Of a stretch of 64,000 nucleotides of DNA, positions 17,326 to 24,966 are shown piece after piece; within the stretch, counting starts at the first letter, position 1; each line of letters starts with the position of its first letter. The notes under the pieces were generated by a model. The model was not told where the DNA came from, did no database searches, and saw nothing but the letters and a program-made list of their open reading frames with translations. The stretch lies in the NCBI GenBank assembly GCA_043777595.1, contig JAYWHT010000066.1:1-64000 (forward strand), in the 5' to 3' direction. The position numbers and the translations under genes were made by a program. The DNA comes from JAYVJH01 sp043777595 (GTDB lineage: Bacteria > Bacteroidota > Bacteroidia > Cytophagales > Spirosomataceae).

Positions 17326-18129
17326 TTACTTTCTTGCAAACGTCAAACTACCCCACGTACTTTGCCAGTCGGCTTGTGGGTTGTCGGTGAGCCGTTGCAT
17401 GGTTACGGTACTGACCATATAAACGCCCGTGCCTTTTTTGGGTAATAGAAAAGTAGCAAAGCCTTGTTTGTCTGTTGTACAAAACTCTATTTCGGTTTTG
17501 CCCTCAACACGCCTCCAACAGCGCACAAGTATATTGGTCATATTGGCATCGTTGTATCTGAACTGGCAAGTCAGCGGTTGGTTTTTGGGCAATGAATACG
17601 GGTTTTGAGTTGGTTTGATGTCCAACATCAAATCGCTACGCATGGTAGCCGTCTCGTCTATTTTTAGCCCTACTTGTATGATGGTTTTGGCACATCGACG
17701 GTAGAGTTCTCGGCCATTGCGCTGCTGTTCATTGTTTTTTTTACGGTATTCGAGGGCATTCGTTAGACCATCTTCTTTGAGGTATTCTTCAAATTTGGCA
17801 GGTTCGAGTTCTATAAAAGTTCTATTGGTAGCTAGCGTAAAAACGTGAGTGCCCGCCTCAGCAATTTGATAATCAGGTATTTGTATCGAAGAGTCTGACT
17901 GAATAATGGCCAAGGGCAACCATTTTTTATCAGTACGAGTTTTTAAAACTTCAACTCTACGACTGCCTCCTCCCCAGCGTTCACCTTCGTAGTTTTCGCC
18001 AACAAACATACTTAGTTTTATTTTATCGCCTACTTTTGGAAAAAAGTCAGACGGACTGAGCCAAAACTCGTGGGCGAGGGCGAGGGTGGCGACAAATAAT
18101 AGAGCGATGGTTAGTGGTTTGTTGGGCAT
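17326..18129 (-). CDS. DUF4198 domain-containing secreted protein
   Basis: Exported protein of 267 aa. Its signal peptide (MPNKPLTIALLFVATLALA) is followed by the DUF4198 hallmark HEFWLSPSDFFPKVGDKI. The family is often found near metal transport systems (NikM/CbiN-like) and is beta-rich. The central FELEPAKFEEYLKEDG-like stretch matches the family's usual ELxPxxFxxYLxxEGL pattern. Its first 83 bp lie inside the RloB coding region in another frame, which is unusual: either RloB extends through it after loss of its own stop, or the gene depends on the defence operon for transcription. Confidence 0.85.
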   Translation of the reverse strand: MPNKPLTIALLFVATLALAHEFWLSPSDFFPKVGDKIKLSMFVGENYEGERWGGGSRRVEVLKTRTDKKWLPLAIIQSDSSIQIPDYQIAEAGTHVFTLATNRTFIELEPAKFEEYLKEDGLTNALEYRKKNNEQQRNGRELYRRCAKTIIQVGLKIDETATMRSDLMLDIKPTQNPYSLPKNQPLTCQFRYNDANMTNILVRCWRRVEGKTEIEFCTTDKQGFATFLLPKKGTGVYMVSTVTMQRLTDNPQADWQSTWGSLTFARK

Positions 18130-18829
18130 TGTTGTATTTTTCTTGAATTTCGTTATTAAATTCCTTCGAGTAACCTTTCAGTTCTTTTACTAATTTATAC
18201 ACTTGCGTAGATGGATTGTGCTTTGCAAATTTTTCTCCAATATTATTATCATTCAACTCCTTAGCCCATTTTATAGCCGAATCTATGCTTCCAATTTTTT
18301 CTAAAAGCAAAAACATATTTGGGTCATTTTTGGTATATTTAAAGGCTTTTTTCTTTTTACCTAATTTTTGATTTACTGCTTTTTCAATCGCTTCTTCATA
18401 TTCATCTCTACTCATTGCAGTTACTCTATTATGAAAATGTAAAAGATACCAAAGTTCAAATGCTTCATTGCTCCAAGCACATTTTATGTTATTGGCCTCT
18501 GCTTTTTTGATAGCATTATTGAATGATTGCGATTTAAAGCTATCTCTATCAAAAACAGCCCAAACACTATCATAATTTTGGGTAGATTTATCTCTCAATT
18601 CAATAGCTTTTTCTACTACTTTGAGGGTACTTATACCACCACCCTCAAATTCAATATCATAAATCACTTTACCTACTTTTTTGGGAAATGCCCTAAAATA
18701 ATTAGGCTCGGTCTTTTCACCTTCGCAAACAATCAGAAAGTAGGCAACAATTTCTTTTGGCTCTTGCTTTTGCTTTTTGTACGAGAATTGTTTTTTTAAC
18801 GCATTATCTATCTTAATAACCCTTGCCAT
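18047..18829 (-). CDS. rloB: RloB family protein (AbiL-like partner)
   Basis: Protein of 260 aa matching the RloB family, which has a TOPRIM-like fold and accompanies the ATPase RloA; the pair equals AbiLi/AbiLii in abortive-infection schemes. Motifs: YFLIVCEGEKTEPNYFRAFP (TOPRIM-type Glu), DSVWAVFDRDSFKSQSF (Asp-x-Asp) and CAWSNEAFELWYLLHFHN. It starts 12 bp after the RloA stop on the same strand. The last ~28 residues (NNAQQTTNHRSIICRHPRPR) are simply DUF4198 signal-peptide DNA read in another frame, so the native C-terminus probably ended near EIQEKYNN. The operon is AT-rich compared with its neighbours, consistent with horizontal gain. Confidence 0.87.
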   Translation of the reverse strand: MARVIKIDNALKKQFSYKKQKQEPKEIVAYFLIVCEGEKTEPNYFRAFPKKVGKVIYDIEFEGGGISTLKVVEKAIELRDKSTQNYDSVWAVFDRDSFKSQSFNNAIKKAEANNIKCAWSNEAFELWYLLHFHNRVTAMSRDEYEEAIEKAVNQKLGKKKKAFKYTKNDPNMFLLLEKIGSIDSAIKWAKELNDNNIGEKFAKHNPSTQVYKLVKELKGYSKEFNNEIQEKYNNAQQTTNHRSIICRHPRPRPRVLAQSV

Positions 18830-18841
18830 ACCTTTTTTATA

Positions 18842-20107
18842 TTAGTTGGTGATAAAAGGTATCGCACCATATCTGCCTCTAATATAGTTTTTTTCTATAT
18901 TAGCATCACTCCTAACCTTAGTGCCATCTGGCAAATTAAAATCATGCAGTGAGTATAAATCTGTTTGCTCTGTATCGTCTTTTTCGGTGAACCATATTTG
19001 ATCTCTCCTAAAAGTATCTATACTCAACAAATTAGTATCATGCGTAGCAAACAATAATTGTGCATTATTTGGGTTTGTTGATGGATTGTTAAATAAATTG
19101 ATAATATAGATAGTAATTAAAGGGTGTAATTTGGCATCTAATTCATCAATAATCAATATCTTTCCTGAAATCAAAGTATCAAATATTGGACCTGATAAAT
19201 GAACAATTTTATTTGTCCCTGCGGATTCTTGCTCATCAGCATCAAATAAAACCTCACCAACAATATGCCCATTTTTATCAAATTTGTTATGAGTGGTTTT
19301 TAAAGTTAGCTGTGTTTTTCCAGTCAATTCTTTTACCAATTTTGACTTTACATTTTTAGGCAATTCATCAGGAAGATTCAGAGGATTAAATTCTGATTCT
19401 TGTATTGTTAGTTCTTTAAATCCTAATCTTAAATTTTGAAATAAAGCGAGTGATTCAGTACAACCTTCAAGTTGTTTATGAAGTACTACCAAAGAAAATA
19501 CATTATAATCTTTGTGTTCAAGACCAGATAACACGCCAACGTTTTTAAACCATTTAAGTATTTTCTTTGAAATTGCCCCTCGTAATTGGGCAATCAAAGA
19601 AATAAATAATCTGTTATCATTTGTTGCGGTTTCGTAGCCTTTTCCTTCTTCAAATTTATCTGTAACAGCAATACCATCTTTGGTTCTTATAAAAAGCGGT
19701 TTCTCAGTTTTTGAGTTATTTCCAACAAAAAGCCACTCATTCACAATTTCAGTCTGGTTATACTCAAACCCATAACGGTATTTTACTTTATCATCAATAA
19801 AAATAACCTCAAAAAATGTAGGGGCATATTCACTTTCTGATGACAATAGAAACGGACTGTAATCTAATTCATCTGAATCATTCAATTTTACGGAAAGCAA
19901 CACATTATCCCTCATTCGGTCCAAGGCTTTAATCAAATTGCTTTTACCACTTGAGTTAGCACCATAGACTACCACAGAACGCAGTAATTGATGTTTATTT
20001 TGAATGAATACATTGCTTTTTAACTCAGAGATACCTTTTGCTTCAAAGGTTAGGGTTCTTTTATGATTAAAAGAAAGAAAATTTCCAACGGTAAATTCTA
20101 CTATCAT
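18842..20107 (-). CDS. rloA: AAA family ATPase RloA (AbiL-like)
   Basis: ABC-type/AAA15 ATPase of 421 aa with OLD/RloA-like architecture. Walker A is VVYGANSSGKSNLIKALDRM near residue 50; an ATPase signature occurs as ESAGTNKIVHLSG; Walker B is GKILIIDELDAKLHPLITIY; the H-loop follows as LLFATHDTNLLSIDTFRRDQ. In the known pair RloA/RloB (AbiL) the ATPase is thought to sense phage and license the TOPRIM partner. Here it is upstream of rloB and forms a two-gene operon. It ends with a region DANIEKNYIRGRYGAIPFI typical of the RloA C-terminus. The start at 20107 (MIVEFTVGNFLSFN) is at the conserved first strand. Confidence 0.9.
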   Translation of the reverse strand: MIVEFTVGNFLSFNHKRTLTFEAKGISELKSNVFIQNKHQLLRSVVVYGANSSGKSNLIKALDRMRDNVLLSVKLNDSDELDYSPFLLSSESEYAPTFFEVIFIDDKVKYRYGFEYNQTEIVNEWLFVGNNSKTEKPLFIRTKDGIAVTDKFEEGKGYETATNDNRLFISLIAQLRGAISKKILKWFKNVGVLSGLEHKDYNVFSLVVLHKQLEGCTESLALFQNLRLGFKELTIQESEFNPLNLPDELPKNVKSKLVKELTGKTQLTLKTTHNKFDKNGHIVGEVLFDADEQESAGTNKIVHLSGPIFDTLISGKILIIDELDAKLHPLITIYIINLFNNPSTNPNNAQLLFATHDTNLLSIDTFRRDQIWFTEKDDTEQTDLYSLHDFNLPDGTKVRSDANIEKNYIRGRYGAIPFITN

Positions 20108-20163
20108 TGCATATAAATGAGCTTATATTACATTTTACATAACACAACAACGCTTATTTTTTA

Positions 20164-20210
20164 TATTTATTTCAATAATTGAGACATTTTCTCAATTATT
20201 GAAATAAATA
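20164..20210. terminator. 21-bp perfect hairpin after metH
   Basis: Arms 20164-20184 and 20190-20210 are exactly complementary (tatttatttcaataattgag-type) around a cattt loop, 3 bp past the metH stop and 56 bp before rloA. Probable terminator isolating metH from the defence pair. Confidence 0.8.
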
Positions 20211-20213
20211 TTC

Positions 20214-23200
20214 TTACGCATCATACCCCAACACAGGCGAGAGCCATTTTTCGCAAACATCTAAGGGTAGCCCTTTGCGGCGTGCATAGTCTGTTACTTG
20301 GTCTTTTTGTATTTTGCCAATCGTAAAATACTTGCTGTCTGGGTGGGCATAGTAAAAACCGCTGACACTACTGGCTGGGTACATGGCGTAGCTTTCGGTG
20401 AGGGTTATGCCTGTACGGTCCGCATCGAGTAGTTTCCAGAGTGTCGCTTTTTCGGTATGGTCGGGGCAGGCTGGGTAGCCTGGTGCTGGACGAATACCAT
20501 CGTATTTTTCTTTGATTAGGTCTTCATTACTAAAACTTTCGTCTTTGGCATATCCCCAAAATTCTTTGCGGACCCGCTCGTGCATGAGTTCTGTAAATGC
20601 CTCCGCCAGACGGTCAGCAATAGATTTGAGCATAATAGAGCTATAATCGTCGTGGTCGGCTTCGTATTTTTCTAATAATGGCTCAATGCCCAAGCCAGTC
20701 GTTACGGCAAAAGCACCGATAGCCCCCCCCGCCCCCGATGGGGGAGCTAAGGCAGCCCCCATCGGGGGTTTGGGGGCAATAAAATCACTTAAACACAAAT
20801 TGGGAAGTCCTGCCGCTTTTTGGTTTTGTTGGCGTAGGTGGTGCAAAACAATAGTTTCACCATCTGGTGATAATATAACAATATCATCTGCACAAATAGC
20901 TCCCCCATCGGGGGCGGGGGGGGCAGTTGGATAAAACCCAACCACTGCATTGGCCTGTAAAGATTTATTTTTGATGATGTCGTTGAGCATCGTCTGTGCA
21001 TCATCGTGTAGTTTTTTGGCTTCTAAGCCTACCACTTCATCGTCAAAAATTTTGGGATACTTTCCACTTAATTGCCACGTCTGAAAAAACGGTGTCCAAT
21101 CTATGTACTTCGCAATTTCTGCCAATGAATAGTCATTAAAATACTTATTGCCAAACCACTGTGGTTGCACATTTTCGTAAGAGTCCCAGTCAATTTTGGT
21201 TTTGTTGGCTCGTGCTGCTTCTATGCTTATGTAGTCTTTTTCTTGTTTGCGGTTGGCGTAATCTTCTCGCAGTTTGGCATATTCGGCCTTGATGTCGGTG
21301 AGTGCTTGTTTGTAAGTTTCTTCGTTTTGGGTCAATTTACCTGCCACAGGCACCGCACGGCTGGCATCTAAGACGTGTATCACTGGCCCTGAATAATGTT
21401 GGTCAATCTTGACGGCCGTATGTATGCGTGAGGTCGTTGCGCCACCAATCAAGAGCGGAATAGTAAAGCCCTGGCGTTCCATTTCTTTGGCCACGCCCAC
21501 CATTTCGTCCAAACTCGGTGTTATCAGACCCGAAAGCCCAATAATATCGACATTATGCTCACGGGCAGCGGCCAAAATTTTGTCAGTTGGCACCATTACA
21601 CCCATGTCTATAATTTCATAATTGTTACAACCCAACACCACGCCTACAATATTTTTGCCAATGTCGTGTACGTCGCCTTTGACGGTAGCCAATAAAATAC
21701 GAGGGGCAGCCCCAGCCCCCCCCGCCCCGCGCGGCGTACCGTCCGATGGGAGAGCTTGCTGGTAGGGTACTTCAACCGTTTGGGCTAAATCTGATTGTTT
21801 TTTTAATATTCCTATTATATCATCAAGTACAATATCTAATTTGTTAATTACTTCGTCATTTGTAAAACGTATTACTTTATACCCTTCTTTTTCAAGCCAT
21901 TCTGTACGTTCTGCATCTGAAATTTTATTTTCTGGCAATTGATGAATAGAGCCATCAACTTCAATAATCAGTTTTTCTTTCAAACATATAAAATCAGTTA
22001 TAAACTGACCGATTATATACTGTCTTCTAAATTTATAACTTTCAAGTTTTTTAGTTTTTAGGGCTTCCCACAATATTTCTTCGGCTTTTGTAGGATTATT
22101 TCTCATACGAATCGAAAAATCTTTCAGCAAACCATAAGTAAATGGGTCAGCCTTTTGCCAATAACTATCATCTTTCAGAGATTTAGTTCCCCCATCGGGG
22201 GTTAGGGGGCTATCTCCGCCTCTGGGGGCGGGGGGGGCTGCATTGGTGGCTTTCTCTTCTTCAATATACGGCAACAAGTACGCTACCGCTTTTTTCATTA
22301 CCCTTGCCGATTTTACGACTTGCGGCAAAAACATTTTGCCAGCACCAAACAAGTCGCCCACTACGTTCATACCGTCCATTAGTGGCCCTTCGATGACGTG
22401 CAGCGGTTTTTCTACTGATTGACGGGCTTCTTCGGTGTCTTGGTCTATAAACTCTGTGATGCCTTTTATCAGCGCATATTCCAGGCGTTTATTGACAGGC
22501 TCGCTGCGCCAGGCTACGTCGGCCACCACTTCTTTCCCTTTCGATTTGACGGTTTCGGCAAACGTTACCATTCGCTCGGCGGCATCGTCACGGCGGTTCA
22601 AAATCAAGTCTTCGCAATGTTCCAATAAGTCTTTGGGCAAGTCGTCGTAAAGCCCCAACTGCCCTGCATTAACAATGCCCATGTCCATGCCTGCCTGAAT
22701 GGCATAATACAAAAACACGGTATGAATGGCCTCACGCACAGGCTCATTTCCACGAAACGAAAACGATACATTGGACACTCCACCGCTTACTTTGGCGTGC
22801 GGCAAGTTGGCTTTTATCCAGCGAGTTGCGTTTATAAAATCAACGGCGTAGTTGTTATGCTCTTCGATTCCTGTACCGATAGTCAGAACATTCGGGTCGA
22901 AAATAATATCTTGGGGCTTGAAGCCTACTTGATTGACCAAAATGCCATAAGCACGCTCACAAATCTCAATTCTGCGCTGGTAGTTATCGGCCTGACCCGT
23001 TTCGTCAAAAGCCATCACAACCACTGCCGCACCATAGCGTTTTACTTTTTGGGCGTATTCTACAAATTTCTCTTCGCCTTCTTTGAGTGATATTGAGTTT
23101 ACGATTGCTTTACCTTGCAAGCACTTTAAGCCAGACTCAATAACCTCCCATTTTGACGAATCGACCATAAACGGCACACGGGCAATGTCGGGTTCGGCCA

Positions 23201-24545
23201 TGAGCAGGTTACAGAAACGATTCATAGCCTCAACACCATCAATCATACCCTCATCGAGGTTGATGTCAATAATCTGTGCGCCACTTTCCACCTGTTCACG
23301 AGCTATGGCCAGAGCTGCATCGTAGTCGCCTTCACGAATTAGCCGAGCAAATTTCTTTGAGCCTGTTACGTTACAACGCTCGCCAATATTTACATAATTG
23401 GTGAGTTCGGTGATATAAAATGGCTCTAAGCCAGATAGTTTCTGAACATTATCTTCTACTGGCACAATCCGTGGCGCATATTTGGCCGCTACCTCAGCAA
23501 TGGCCTTGATGTGCGCTGGCGTAGTACCACAGCAACCACCGATGATATTTAAGAAATTATCTTTTAAAAATCCGTCGATAATTTCAGCCATTTCGACAGG
23601 GCTTTGGTCGTACTCCCCCATTTCGTTGGGCAAGCCAGCGTTAGGGTGTGCCGAAGTCATAAAAGGGGCTTTTTCGGCTAATGTCTGCACATAAGGCCGC
23701 ATGAGGTCAGCACCCAAAGCACAGTTTAACCCTACCGACAACAGCGGTAAGTGCGACATCGAAGTCAAAAACGCCTCAGTAGTCTGGCCCGACAATGTAC
23801 GCCCAGAGGCATCGGTGATAGTACCAGAAATCATAGCCCCCCCCACCCCCGATGGGGGAGCTTTTTTACTTGTATTTAGCATTTCCCAATATTGTCCTTT
23901 GATGATTGGGAACTTTGTTCTATCAATCAACTTAGCCCCCCCATCGGGGGCGGGGGGGGCCGTTATCGCATACAACGCCGCCTTGGCGTTAAGTGTATCA
24001 AAAATAGTTTCGACCAAAAGCACATCTGCACCACCATCAACAAGGCCACGGATTTGTTCTGAATATGCCTCAACCAATTCGTCAAACGTAACAGCCCGAT
24101 AGCCTGGATCGTTTACGTCTGGCGATAGCGAAAGCGTGCGGTTGGTTGGCCCAATAGACCCTGCCACGTAGCGGGGTTTGTCTGGATTTAGAGCCGTATA
24201 TTTGTCGCAAGCCTCACGGGCAATGCGTGCCGACTCGTAGTTGAGTTCATACACCAGATGCTCCATGTGGTAGTCGGCCATGGCGATTGACGTACTCGAA
24301 AAAGTATTGGTTTCAATAATATCAGCCCCCGCTTCGAGATATTGCTCGTGGATTTCCTGAATCACGTCTGGCCGAGTAATTGACAGCAAATCGTTATTGC
24401 CTTTGACCTCGTGCGGAAAATCAGCAAACCGCTCCCCTCTATAATCGGCATCAGATAATTTGTATTCCTGAATCAACGACCCCATTGCACCGTCAAGCAC
24501 AAGGATTCTGTTTTTTAATACTTCTTGAATGGTAGGTTTTTGCAT
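20214..24545 (-). CDS. metH: Cobalamin-dependent methionine synthase with in-frame insertions including a DUF559 nuclease domain
   Basis: MetH transfers a methyl group from methyltetrahydrofolate via cobalamin to homocysteine. The product is 1443 aa against about 1230 for the family (E. coli 1227). Modules in order: homocysteine-binding domain (residues 1-345; zinc ligands Cys275, Cys338, Cys339, with the same 63/64 spacing as E. coli Cys247/310/311), folate barrel (365-640), cap (660-765), B12 domain (949-1080; DVHDIG with ligand His960) and activation domain (1095-1443). Extra segments are at about 195-237, 769-944, 1208-1216 and 1254-1275, each made of or bounded by PPAPDGGA or PPSGAGGA peptides. 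The 769-944 segment holds a complete DUF559 nuclease domain. All catalytic landmarks of MetH are intact and the frame is open, so activity is likely. The start at 24545 (MQKPTIQEVLKNRILVLDGA) is the family N-terminus. Confidence 0.96.
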   Translation of the reverse strand: MQKPTIQEVLKNRILVLDGAMGSLIQEYKLSDADYRGERFADFPHEVKGNNDLLSITRPDVIQEIHEQYLEAGADIIETNTFSSTSIAMADYHMEHLVYELNYESARIAREACDKYTALNPDKPRYVAGSIGPTNRTLSLSPDVNDPGYRAVTFDELVEAYSEQIRGLVDGGADVLLVETIFDTLNAKAALYAITAPPAPDGGAKLIDRTKFPIIKGQYWEMLNTSKKAPPSGVGGAMISGTITDASGRTLSGQTTEAFLTSMSHLPLLSVGLNCALGADLMRPYVQTLAEKAPFMTSAHPNAGLPNEMGEYDQSPVEMAEIIDGFLKDNFLNIIGGCCGTTPAHIKAIAEVAAKYAPRIVPVEDNVQKLSGLEPFYITELTNYVNIGERCNVTGSKKFARLIREGDYDAALAIAREQVESGAQIIDINLDEGMIDGVEAMNRFCNLLMAEPDIARVPFMVDSSKWEVIESGLKCLQGKAIVNSISLKEGEEKFVEYAQKVKRYGAAVVVMAFDETGQADNYQRRIEICERAYGILVNQVGFKPQDIIFDPNVLTIGTGIEEHNNYAVDFINATRWIKANLPHAKVSGGVSNVSFSFRGNEPVREAIHTVFLYYAIQAGMDMGIVNAGQLGLYDDLPKDLLEHCEDLILNRRDDAAERMVTFAETVKSKGKEVVADVAWRSEPVNKRLEYALIKGITEFIDQDTEEARQSVEKPLHVIEGPLMDGMNVVGDLFGAGKMFLPQVVKSARVMKKAVAYLLPYIEEEKATNAAPPAPRGGDSPLTPDGGTKSLKDDSYWQKADPFTYGLLKDFSIRMRNNPTKAEEILWEALKTKKLESYKFRRQYIIGQFITDFICLKEKLIIEVDGSIHQLPENKISDAERTEWLEKEGYKVIRFTNDEVINKLDIVLDDIIGILKKQSDLAQTVEVPYQQALPSDGTPRGAGGAGAAPRILLATVKGDVHDIGKNIVGVVLGCNNYEIIDMGVMVPTDKILAAAREHNVDIIGLSGLITPSLDEMVGVAKEMERQGFTIPLLIGGATTSRIHTAVKIDQHYSGPVIHVLDASRAVPVAGKLTQNEETYKQALTDIKAEYAKLREDYANRKQEKDYISIEAARANKTKIDWDSYENVQPQWFGNKYFNDYSLAEIAKYIDWTPFFQTWQLSGKYPKIFDDEVVGLEAKKLHDDAQTMLNDIIKNKSLQANAVVGFYPTAPPAPDGGAICADDIVILSPDGETIVLHHLRQQNQKAAGLPNLCLSDFIAPKPPMGAALAPPSGAGGAIGAFAVTTGLGIEPLLEKYEADHDDYSSIMLKSIADRLAEAFTELMHERVRKEFWGYAKDESFSNEDLIKEKYDGIRPAPGYPACPDHTEKATLWKLLDADRTGITLTESYAMYPASSVSGFYYAHPDSKYFTIGKIQKDQVTDYARRKGLPLDVCEKWLSPVLGYDA
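20721..20777. repeat. GC palindromic units R1 and R2 (inverted pair) in metH
   Basis: R1 (20721-20748, agcccccccc-gcccccgatg-ggggagct) and R2 (20754-20777) face each other; the cores cccccgatggggg and cccccatcggggg form a 13-bp stem. In the metH reading frame the pair encodes PPMGAALAPPSGAGGA, inserted between DFIAPK and IGAFAVT of the activation domain, where relatives have a short loop. Confidence 0.9.
20898..20924. repeat. GC palindromic unit R3 in metH
   Basis: A single unit of the same family, reverse orientation (agctcccccatcggggg then cggggggggc). In metH it encodes APPAPDGGA between GFYPT and ICADDIVIL of the activation domain. It shows that one 27-bp unit alone, nine codons, can be accommodated in frame. 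Confidence 0.9.
21714..21756. repeat. Diverged GC unit R4
   Basis: agcccccccc-gcccc, then a 14-16-bp GC-rich interruption (gcgcggcgtaccgt), then ccgatgggagagct. It matches the consensus unit split by an insertion. Encodes the linker ALPSDGTPRGAGGA in MetH. Confidence 0.75.
22185..22239. repeat. GC units R5 and R6 in tandem
   Basis: R5 (22185-22211, agttcccccatcgggggtta then ggggg ct) is a clear copy; R6 (22214-22239) is a degenerate copy ending in ctgggggcggggggggct. Together they encode APPAPRGGDSPLTPDGGT at the N-terminal border of the DUF559 domain. Confidence 0.85.
23835..23961. repeat. GC units R7 and R8 bracketing a short insert in metH
   Basis: R7 (23835-23862) and R8 (23934-23961) are inverted copies 71 bp apart. 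They encode APPSGVGGA and APPAPDGGA flanking KLIDRTKFPIIKGQYWEML and NTSKK (residues 195-237 overall). Inside lies an 8-bp inverted repeat ttcccaat/attgggaa (23883-23890, 23905-23912). Family MetH proteins have about a dozen residues between YAI and MISGTIT, so part of the middle (LIDRTKFPI) could be native sequence and the locus could represent two separate insertions. Confidence 0.85.
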
Positions 24546-24549
24546 TGTT

Positions 24550-24966
24550 TTATTTCAAAAATTCAGCGAATTTTTCTTCAAATTCTTCTATTCTAATAAT
24601 GTTTACAGTAGGAAAGTCAATGGTTTTAAGTACGTTAAAATGTTTATCATTTGTAATGAGCCAATCGGCATTTGAGGCTGTGGCACAATCCACGAATTTA
24701 TCGTCGTCGGGGTCGGCTTGAATGAGGTTGAAAGCAAAATATATATCAATTAAGTGAACATTAGTTGCTTGTTTTAGTGAGGCCAGAAAATTATTAGCGG
24801 TAAATAAATCATACTTTCTTTTTAATACCTCTTCGTATTCAAGTATAATCTCATTGGTCAAGCATAACTCTATTTTTTGATCAATTATGGCATCAATTAA
24901 CCAATAAAAAAGTGCTTTACTTGAAAGACTACTGACAAATACATTTGTATCAATGACAACTTTCAT
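24550..24966 (-). CDS. PIN-domain toxin, putative TA component
   Basis: Protein of 138 aa with a PIN domain: first Asp in MKVVIDTNVFVSSLSSKALF, the central Glu in EIILEYEEVLKRKY, and acidic residues in QADPDDDKFVDCATASNADW followed by LITNDKHF. This matches the COG1569-type PIN toxin family (RNases that cleave tRNA or mRNA). It overlaps the upstream antitoxin by 4 bp (ATGA) and its stop lies 4 bp before the metH start, so metH is the third gene of this transcript unless an internal promoter exists. Confidence 0.88.
   Translation of the reverse strand: MKVVIDTNVFVSSLSSKALFYWLIDAIIDQKIELCLTNEIILEYEEVLKRKYDLFTANNFLASLKQATNVHLIDIYFAFNLIQADPDDDKFVDCATASNADWLITNDKHFNVLKTIDFPTVNIIRIEEFEEKFAEFLK

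Larger units (their letters stand above)
21714..22239 (-). mobile_element. DUF559 endonuclease domain flanked by GC palindromic units, in frame within metH
   Basis: A 526-bp insert between cap and B12 modules of MetH (residues 769-944). It is bounded by R6 (22214-22239) and R5 (22185-22211) on the metH 5' side and by a diverged R4 (21714-21756) on the 3' side. Inside, residues ~803-910 form a DUF559 (PF04480-type, Vsr/PD-(D/E)XK-like) domain: NPTKAEEILWEALKTKKL, FRRQYIIGQFITDFICL with Asp851, and the core LIIEVDGSIHQ with Glu862, Asp864 and His868. These residues are all intact, so nuclease activity is plausible. No intein or splice motifs are visible at the junctions. I read it as a selfish or homing-like element that inserts in frame; this is inference. 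Confidence 0.8.

Noticed and set aside
20686..20934. Reading frame with PPAPDGGA/PPSGAGGA on the + strand opposite metH
   Set aside because: The palindromic units are open in both directions; the rest of this frame is antisense to conserved MetH sequence, so it is a shadow.
21714..22239. The metH insert as an intein
   Set aside because: No splicing-block residues (Cys/Ser at the start, His-Asn then Cys/Ser/Thr at the end) are present; the nuclease is DUF559, not LAGLIDADG or HNH intein type.
20721..23961. The GC units as a CRISPR array
   Set aside because: Spacing is irregular (from adjacent to about 1.6 kb), orientations are mixed and they are translated within metH.
20214..24545. metH as a pseudogene broken by insertions
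   Set aside because: The frame is uninterrupted over 1443 codons and all zinc, cobalamin and substrate motifs are intact with family spacing.
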